Assembly (NCBI GenBank): GCA_034509495.1
Contig: CM067523.1
Coordinates: forward strand, 18,184,379 to 18,248,378
Direction of reading: 5' to 3'
DNA: 64,000 nt
Origin: Acestrorhynchus altus
Taxonomy: Eukaryota > Chordata > Actinopteri > Characiformes > Acestrorhynchidae
Shown here: positions 56,811 through 64,000 of the stretch, one piece after another
Position numbering within the stretch: the stretch's first letter is position 1
Layout: each line of letters starts with the position of its first letter
Position numbers and translations under genes: made by a program
The notes under the pieces: model-generated
What the model saw: the letters and a program-made list of their open reading frames with translations, nothing else
Database searches by the model: none
Told to the model about the DNA's origin: nothing

Positions 56811-57317
56811 AGCAATTATTATCTCTATATTATATGTATGTTATACTTATATTTATATTTATATTTATATAGTGTTTTCTTTACTAACTTTCTTCTCTTT
56901 CTGTACTGTACTGATGCTTGTACTGGAACCTTAATTTCCCTGAGGGAACCCTCCCAAGGGATCAAGTTCTATACTCTCTTATCCTATGGTTAGTTCGATT
57001 TTCCTCTACAAATACATCTTTGCTTTTAAGTTTTGAGTATTAAGCTAAGGTTACACTAGACAATTTTCCCCAAATATTTACCCCGATTGTCAGTCTGGAC
57101 GAGTCTCTACTGGTTGGCACCAGTCTGCAAATTTTTCATCAGTCAGAGTCGACAGTTGGAGAGAATCCAGGAGTGTGTGACGGGCACAGACTCTAATTTT
57201 AAGCCTCTTGATCACCACAGACCAGTCAGAGCATATCAAATGTTTTTTTTTTGTTTTTTTTTTGACCCAACTCTGAATGTAATCTGATCTTGAAAAGTGA
57301 ACACAGAATGTAGATAA
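56811..57317. other. Unassigned sequence
   Basis: No element recognised. A T-run lies at 57241-57260. Confidence 0.4.
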
Positions 57318-57895
57318 CTCTTTGAACCCCAGAACAGTTACATGCTATGTTCTAGGCTTCATAACTCAGGATCAGAGTAAGCTACAGACATGATACACAT
57401 CTAACCATGTTCTCAGCACTGTGTGATGAATTATTAGTGGGTAAAACCAGTGAGTAAAATGCCAGTGGAGCTTCCAGTCTGTGTACTGCTCTGCATACAG
57501 ACTCTGACTGATCAGCGAGCAGGAGTAGGGCTGATGAAGTCACTGATCTAAGGTCATAGAGGAAAATGAAAATACATTTCAGAGCAAAAAGTCTTGAGAA
57601 GGGATAATACATGAATAAAAAAAGTATTTAAGGACATTCATATTGTTTGAATGACTGTCAAATGTTTAAAAAACTTATTGTAAAAATCCTTGAGAATTTT
57701 TTATTTTGTTTGTTTTTTAGTTTTTTAGTGCCCAAGATCAACGAATCAATAAATAAACAAACTGCAAACTATAAAAGAATATTTTTTTTACATCTCTGTG
57801 AAGGCAAATTACAAGATCTGGCATGTGCGACTGTCTCCTATAAAAAACATTATTTTTTTTTTTGCAAATACAAAAACAGTCAAACTCTCAGACAA
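57318..57895 (+). mobile_element. piggyBac-like MITE M1, copy C
   Basis: Starts CTCTTTGAACCCC after ATAA. Landmarks: 'gttctaggcttcataactca', 'gacatgatacacat', 'agcttccagtctgtgtactg', 'cagactctgactgatcagcg', 'catagaggaaaatgaaaa'. The 3' part ('gactgtctcctataaaaaac') parallels copy B. The final inverted tip is not found. Confidence 0.68.
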
Positions 57896-59278
57896 ATATC
57901 ATCTACGATCTAACGGTGGAACATAAAGTTGTATCAATTTATTTATCAAACGTCTGCCACGTACGAAGTGTAGCCTTCAACATATCGAATCAGCGCAAAT
58001 GGACGCACGACTGCAACAAGTTGTTGTGCTTCCACGTTGTCTAGGTAACATGAAGCATATTTTCGGGTGTGTGTTTCTGTCCAGGGCCAGGTTAAAGTCT
58101 TTCAGTGTGTGACAGATATTTTTTCCATTTGTCATAAAAACTGGCAAAACCCTGTGTGTAAGATACCTGGTCTGTTTATAATTCGCTACGACTTTAAAAG
58201 TCATGCAGAGTTTCCAAGAATTTAATGAAGATTTCTTTATTTTAAATATTTATTTCTATTTATCTGCATTCAAGTGTTGCGGGCTTATAAAACACACTTG
58301 TTGAAATGTAAAGAGGAATAATAGGGGGTCCATTTTCATGTAGAGGGAAAGTGTCAGTGCTTCTGTGAAACTGTGTATTTATGTGCGACATGGAAGTATG
58401 TAGATTTAATCACAGCATTTGATGTAATGGGATGCCTGAGGCTCCAGTAATTTCTGCTGAGAGAAGCAGTTGTATTGACAGCATGCAGGCCTGATTACAG
58501 TCCATTAAAGAAGCTTAAAATTATCTTAATAGTAAACTGCTCACATGACATTGATTTCATCAAGAGCTTTCGCCCATTAAGGCTTCAAAAAGTGTCTGGA
58601 AAATGGTATCTCCTCTTTGTAAAGCGCGCGAGTGGTTCAGAGAGGATGGCTTTGACTTTAATCTGTTCAGTTGAGGTGTTCTGATTTCCATAATGATTAA
58701 AGCCAGGCTAGGCAACCTCTCCGTGTGTTCGTTCAGAAGTGTTTCTGCACAGCTGTTGCTCCTCTGCCGAAATCCTCTGCGGGTTTTCCTCTGTTGGGGA
58801 GCAGGTGGGGGGCACGCTAAGATTTTTTGTTTGTTTGTTTTTTAGGGTTGATTTTCCTGCCAGTAATAAGGAAGACAGCGTCGTATGTGTGTTTAAGCAC
58901 TTAACCCCCAGCTATCCGTTCTATGTCAGCCATCTGGAAAATGTGGCACATGTTGCTACTAGATACTTTTTTTTTTTTTTAGCTTGAAGGTGACTTGCTG
59001 TTGGTTCCTGCCACAGTGGCAGCTTGGGGAAGTTTCCTCTGCAGCTTTGAAAATTGGAAGCTCTTCAATTATTCAATAAAAAACTGGAAACCTGTTTACT
59101 GTACTGTACGGCTGATTTACATAAACTTAAAACTCCTTTGGCTTCTTCTGTCTCTTTGTTATATGAAGCAGAACTTTCATCACAAAACTTGGAAATGATG
59201 AAAGGAATGACTGCCTGATTCATATTATGTCAGAAAGTGAAAAACATCAGAACTGGATGTTCTGATATATTTTCTGAT
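57896..59278. other. Unassigned; possible regulatory block
   Basis: 58440-58690 is unique, balanced sequence ('acattgatttcatcaagagc', 'taaagcgcgcgagtggttca') that stands out from its flanks. T11-12 at about 58969-58980. No coding domain. Confidence 0.3.
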
Positions 59279-59639
59279 ATATATATATATATATATGAAT
59301 GAATGTATATATATACACTCTAATGGGTTATGATGGTGGGTCAAGGCTCATGGGAGTGTAAATGGTTAATTGTGAGCTCTTTATGGTATTTAGTTCTGAT
59401 TTGTTATAATGGTTGTGTCATAAGTGAACCAGTGTGACGTGGACTGGTCTCTTTGTTCAGCCCAGTTCTTCCCCCCAACTTGTCTGTTTTGCCACAATAT
59501 GTAATCGTGTATAGAACACTAAAGAGTATTACTATTAATATTAGTATTAATATTAGTATTAATAGTGTTTATATATAAACAATGACTGGAATGTGCATCA
59601 TTTCATTAACAGAACATGCATACAACTTTGAACAGGAAA
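59279..59639. repeat. (TA)n and TATTAATATTAG patches in unassigned sequence
   Basis: A TA run at 59274-59296 and a 12-bp unit 'attaatattagt' repeated about three times at 59531-59566. The rest is unassigned. Confidence 0.6.
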
Positions 59640-59975
59640 CCTAAGTGTGCATAACTAATCATCCCCCAAGTCAGTACTGTACTTTACAGAACCCCCTTTT
59701 TGTGGAAATTACAGCTGCAGGTCTCTATGAAGTGTCATATCCTGCCACTGGGATTTTTGCCCATTACTCAAGGCAGAACTGCTCCAGCTCCTTCAGTTCT
59801 CCACTGGTGAACAGCAGTTTTCAAGTCTGACCACAGATTCTCATTGGATTAAGGTCTGGACTTTGACTAAGCCATTCCAATACATTTACACGTTCCTTTA
59901 AACCACTTGAGTGTTGCTTTAGCAGTATGTTCTGGGTTATTGTCCTGACCTCCATGCCAGGCTCAAATCACTGAC
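59640..59975 (-). mobile_element. Tc1-like transposase C-terminal fragment
   Basis: The minus strand reads 'VLEWLSQSPDLNPM' (about 59835-59890; the SPDLNPIE motif whose Glu is the third catalytic residue, here lost), then 'ELKELEQFCLE.WAKIPVA' (about 59740-59795), then 'PAAVISTK'. This is the end of a Tc1 transposase of a family different from those at 19333 and 25775. Stops are present. Its upstream edge joins directly to an M1 MITE fragment. Confidence 0.82.
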
Positions 59976-60185
59976 AGATGGAGTGTGGACAGAGCAGTAA
60001 ACATGCACTGGAAGCTCCTTTGTTATTGGGAATTAATTCAGTTGGACATTTTAGCTGTTTTCTAAACTTACTCACCGATAATTCATCACACAATGATGAA
60101 ACTGTAGGCTGCTCTGACCCTGAGATATAAGTCTATAACATGGCATGTCACTGCCTGCAAAGTGTGGATCTCAGGTTGTAGCTTG
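59976..60185 (-). mobile_element. piggyBac-like MITE M1, copy G
   Basis: Read on plus: 'gcagtaaacatgcactggaa', 'ccgataattcatcacacaat', 'catggcatgtcactgcctgc', 'aaagtgtggatctcagg'. Abutting the Tc1 relic at its left, it lacks the 3' half of M1. Confidence 0.7.
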
Positions 60186-61074
60186 TCGTGGTTGTGGTGT
60201 TGTAGCTGCAAATCCATGACTTGTTTTGTTTGTAACCTAATTAATAACCATGAATAAACTTAACAAACCTTCACAAGGTTAGACTTTTTTAAAGGGGTAT
60301 GACAATGATGAACTGTGTCTATGCTTTGTTCTCGCTCTTACTGTGGTTTTAATTCATTTTTTTTATTATTATTCTTTTTCTTTTTAATAATTGTGACTTC
60401 CCACACTGTTCAATGTAGACCAAGGGGTCCCAAAAGGGATCTCTTCACTTTTATGCAAATACATGCAGAATCAATGCAATCTGTCAAGTGAGGTCAAAGA
60501 TAAAACGAACAATGGTCATCAATGAAATTCAGAGTTGTTTAGTATCCCACTGGTAAGTGCCCCCAAGCTGAGGGCTATAATTCTGCCTCAGAGGACCTAA
60601 CCCCTGATCACGCAGATGGTGTTGGAAACGTGTTTTGCGTCGTGTCAGGACCAGAGTTTCTGTACCTGAAGGCTATGATCGATGAGGCAATTTAAAGAAG
60701 TTGTGTTGAGAGATACATCAGGAAGGAGACGGGCCCAGACAAAGCATGCAGAAATTTTGGACCACCCTGTCACCCACTGGAGGCCTCCTGGATATATTGT
60801 AGCTCTCCAAGGAGCACTAAGTCACATACATATGCAAAAGGCCTGAAGCTGCACAGCATAAATGATCTGAGCTTGGGAAGTCACCGTACTGTAAACGCAG
60901 TCAATATATTAAATATTCCTCATTAATAAAAAATAAACGTATGAAACCTCTTTACTTATTGTTACTGTGTGAAGGGCCACAAAGTATACATCAAATAGTG
61001 CAGTTTAGTATGTTGTAAAACATGCTACTGTCCCCAAATCAGCTGAAAAATCTGAACAAACTGTTTTTTGTGAA
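60186..61074. other. Unassigned sequence
   Basis: No element recognised. Confidence 0.4.
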
Positions 61075-61475
61075 AATAATGGGACATGATCTCTGTTTCT
61101 TCTGAAATCAGTATTATTAGAAAGAGAGTCATTGTCTCTACTTCCCACGGAAGGCTTTCTACTAGATCTGAATTGCTGCTCTATAGATTTGATTGCCTTC
61201 AGCAACAATAGCATCAAAATGTTGGATGATCCCCATTTCACTTCCACTCCCAAAAGTATTGGATGGAGCACCATTGTTCCAGAGAATGCGGTTCCACAGC
61301 TCAATATTTGGCACGAAGGCTGGATCGTGTTTAGTTGCTCCAGAGAGTATTGGCCATACTTCAGGGACCGGACAAGCTGTGTGTGCATTTGCACACCTGT
61401 ATCAGCAATGGATGCAACTTTTAGTAGCTGAATGCATTCATTCTAGGGGTGTCTACAAACATTTGCTCATACAGT
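61075..61475. mobile_element. MITE M3, near-complete copy
   Basis: About 400 bp. 'aaaataatgggacatgatct', 'ggaaggctttctactagatc', 'attggatggagcaccattgt', 'ccggacaagctgtgtgtgca', 'tagctgaatgcattcattct' and the end 'gtgtctacaaacatttgctc' give the landmark order of a widespread fish non-autonomous DNA element. The tips are only weakly inverted. Open frames on both strands (61005-61534) are read through this repeat. Confidence 0.7.
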
Positions 61476-62225
61476 CCAACGGAGACAGGGGACGGATAGT
61501 CTGTCCAGCCAATCACAGAAGTTGCAGTGATTAGCTGGACGAGATGGGGTGAATAAGGGTTGGATCCGGCTTAAAGATCTGTGAAACACCTTCACTTTGA
61601 ATGACTTAACGCAAGCGAAATATGTAGAAATAATTGTGTAAGCATTCTTACAACACTTTCATAATTATTGATTTGTTGATGAGACTTTTAATTTCACTTT
61701 TTACAGTGTCCCCCCCAGGCTGGATGCTGAGGGCGTCTGATAGACACGTAACAAGCTCTTCTTCCTCACCTACAGCAGCTCACTATCTCCTAGAGCTATC
61801 TCCTTCTGCAAGAATGCCCAGATGTATGTATTGCAGCAGTGGGTTGCAATTTCCTTTATACTCTATTATACATTTGCTTGGCTGATGTTAGTCACCCATT
61901 GCAACATTCTTCTTTTTTGGCATGTAATCTCTTTATGGAGCCGAGCATTTACTGAAGCAAATCCGAATTGGAGTCTTGTGGTGCTTAGTGTCCAGGAATG
62001 TTATGGTTTGGATATTCAACCAAGGCTTTTATATTATGAATACACTGCATATTGATGAAGTGTGCATATGCATACACATGAAGCTCACACTGTAGTTCAG
62101 CTTCTGCATCCCGCTGGAAGTGACTGGCCAGTTTATTATGAACTGCTGCTGCACAGTTAGAGACTGTAGCACATATGATGATGAAGGGCTGTTGTTAAAT
62201 ATCCTTTATACCCATGGTCCCCAAC
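61476..62225. other. Unassigned; possible hAT tip
   Basis: Near 62213 the string 'catggtccccaaccctcggg' resembles one end of a hAT element. No partner was found. Confidence 0.35.
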
Positions 62226-62342
62226 CCTCGGGGTATCTATCTATCCATCCATCCATCCATCCATCAATCTAATCTAATCTAATCTAATCTAATCTAATCT
62301 AATCTAATCTAATCTAATCTAATCTAATCTAATCTAATCTAT
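62226..62342. repeat. (CATC)n and (TAATC)n tandem repeat
   Basis: ATCT/ATCC tetramers (62226-62265) turn into about 15 perfect TAATC pentamers (62268-62342). Confidence 0.95.
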
Positions 62343-63004
62343 CTACCTGATAACCCCTAGCCTTGGCTGCTTGGAGACCCTACAACAGAAAGAGTCTAAC
62401 TACGAAACATCACACAACACCAATTAAACATGGTAAAATTAAAAATGGATCGAGGGAATCCTACCCACTAAAGGAAGATGGACCCCCATTTTGGAGTGAA
62501 AGGTGGCAAATGTGGAAAGAGGGGCCCCTGGATTAACATTAAACTGTGCAGAGCAGGAGGTCCTCTAGGACCAAAATAAAAAAGCCACTATTTCTGACCC
62601 CTACAGGCCATTTCTGGACATTTGTTTTTGAAGGACCCTCTCTGAACCAAGCAGTGGCACAAAGGTGTGTAACAACCATAGCAACACTGCTGTCCCACTC
62701 GAACCAACACCAAGCACTTCCATACACGCTCCAATATTTGCATCTATCCCTTTTGCACTTCAACAGCTTAATGAAGCATGACACCTTCCTCGTGCACAGC
62801 TAACTATACTGGGCAAGCAACAGCACTGCACACTGCACTTTAATTACATAGCATAATCAATCAAACTTCAGAAACTGACCACTAATGAATGGGCTTGACC
62901 AATGACTGATGGGACTCTGAGGCAACCAAAGGGATACGGTCTATAACTGTACACACAGGGCCCTTCAATTTAATGGGATTCAGGATTTCTGTAATGAAGC
63001 AAAG
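62343..63004. other. Unassigned sequence
   Basis: Opposite-strand frames of 81 and 85 codons (62539-62803) are mutual shadows with no domain. Confidence 0.4.
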
Positions 63005-63300
63005 AGAGTGTAGGTTTCTAATAAAGTGGCCAAAGAATGTAGGTTGTAATAATAAAATGGCCAGTCAGTTGATGGAGGGGTTTCCAGTAAAGAGGCCAGG
63101 GAGTGTAAGAAGGTTGGTGTTTCTGAAAAGAATGGCCAGTGAGCTGAAGGTGTTTCTAATAAAGAGGCCAAAGATTGTAAGAAGATGTTTCTAATAATCT
63201 TGCCAGTCAGTTGATGGAGAAGAAGGTAGGTGTTTCCAATAAAGTGGCCAGTGAGTGAACACACAAGGTAGGTGTTTCTAATAAAGTGGCCAGTGTGTTC
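63005..63300. repeat. Minisatellite with transposon-end-like unit
   Basis: About eight imperfect units of 30-42 bp around 'ggtgtttctaataaagtggc' + 'cagtgagtg'. The unit resembles the terminal repeat of a common fish Tc1-type element ('taataaagtggccggtgag'), so the array may derive from amplification of a transposon end. Open frames on both strands are repeat translations. Confidence 0.88.
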
Positions 63301-64000
63301 ATGTATTGGGAAGAAAATAAAAAAACAACAAATATTTCAAGGTAAACACAAAGGATTTCAGTCAGATTTCAGCTGAACTGAGAAATGCACAGTCAAATGC
63401 ATCCAATCAGAACAGGGCTCATTTACATTTTAGTCTTCAAGGTGGAGTAACAAAACAGCTTGTCTAATTCTACTGAATAAAAGAAAAGGTTAGAAATGAA
63501 AATAAAGATCTATTTTCTCTTCCCAAATGAATCCTTTCCAATTCCCAGTCAACTCCCAGTCACCTGAACCCAGCCAACCACTCCTTTTTGAACTGCTGAA
63601 CGTAATTATGACTTACACACACAGATGCTTCAACGAAAGTCCAAAGGTAAAAACAGCAGAACATCAGAGCAGCAACCAAAAACCCATTAATACCCTGCAT
63701 TTGCCTTTGGCTAAACCATCCATTCAATTGCATTAATGACCAGCATCACTCAAAACCCAATTCACTTTACACCATCATCCACTTTACATCACATCACATA
63801 CCAATGTTCACGCATATCACAAAAAGAATAGTCATATAAATAGTCAAATGAAAAAAAAAAAAATGTGTTTAAGCAAATTATTCAATCTTGATTGATGACA
63901 GTAAAACAATTAAACACATAAAATGTAGAAATATCTCATCTATTAAAAAAAAAAAAAAAAAAAAGAAAAAAGAAAAATAAGAAAATCAGACAAGGCTATT
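63301..64000. other. Unassigned A-rich sequence
   Basis: Ends with A13 at about 63851 and an A-rich run at 63944-63975. No element or coding feature recognised. Confidence 0.45.

Overview
The window looks like a stretch of ray-finned fish nuclear genome with no supportable protein-coding host gene. The evidence is vertebrate-style dinucleotide and tetranucleotide microsatellites, many decayed Tc1/mariner transposons, a Rex3-like RTE retrotransposon fragment, other LINE fragments, a tRNA-derived SINE family and numerous MITEs. Teleost is a confident inference. An otophysan such as a characin or catfish is only a guess from the repeat repertoire. No open reading frame longer than about 230 codons exists, and every long one falls inside a repeat or has low-complexity translation. 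No spliced gene, rRNA or intact tRNA was recognised, so the region is best read as a gene desert or a piece of a very large intron.

Layout. 0-10 kb: a LINE 3' end with a CA-repeat tail, SINE fragments, a 0.8 kb telomere-like array with a 129-bp higher-order period, a GAAA/GAAT tract, Tc1 relics, and a hAT-type MITE. 12-16.4 kb: a dense nest of Tc1, MITE and LINE pieces. 17-26.8 kb: a Rex3 fragment, a short telomere-like patch, two internally deleted Tc1 derivatives, a cluster of Tc1 5' pieces containing a tandem duplication, and a longer Tc1 relic. 26.8-35.5 kb: mostly unique sequence, with a CCAT-rich tract and a 72-bp minisatellite. 35.5-60.2 kb: seven copies of one interspersed repeat with TTAA-flanked ends (piggyBac-like MITE), a SINE inserted into a minisatellite, a palindromic MITE family, a TAGCAACC-type repeat, a second telomere-like array containing a perfect 66-bp duplication, and a LINE endonuclease fragment. 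60-64 kb: another MITE, a (TAATC)n tract and a minisatellite whose unit resembles a DNA transposon end.

Nothing here works as a gene system. The parts interact only as layers of transposition: elements inserted into, truncated by, or duplicated with one another. A few unique, compositionally balanced blocks (near 7.1, 11.4, 25.4, 35.0, 42.6 and 58.6 kb) are offered as weak candidates for conserved non-coding elements. Family names rest on recognised motifs and remembered family features, not on any database search.
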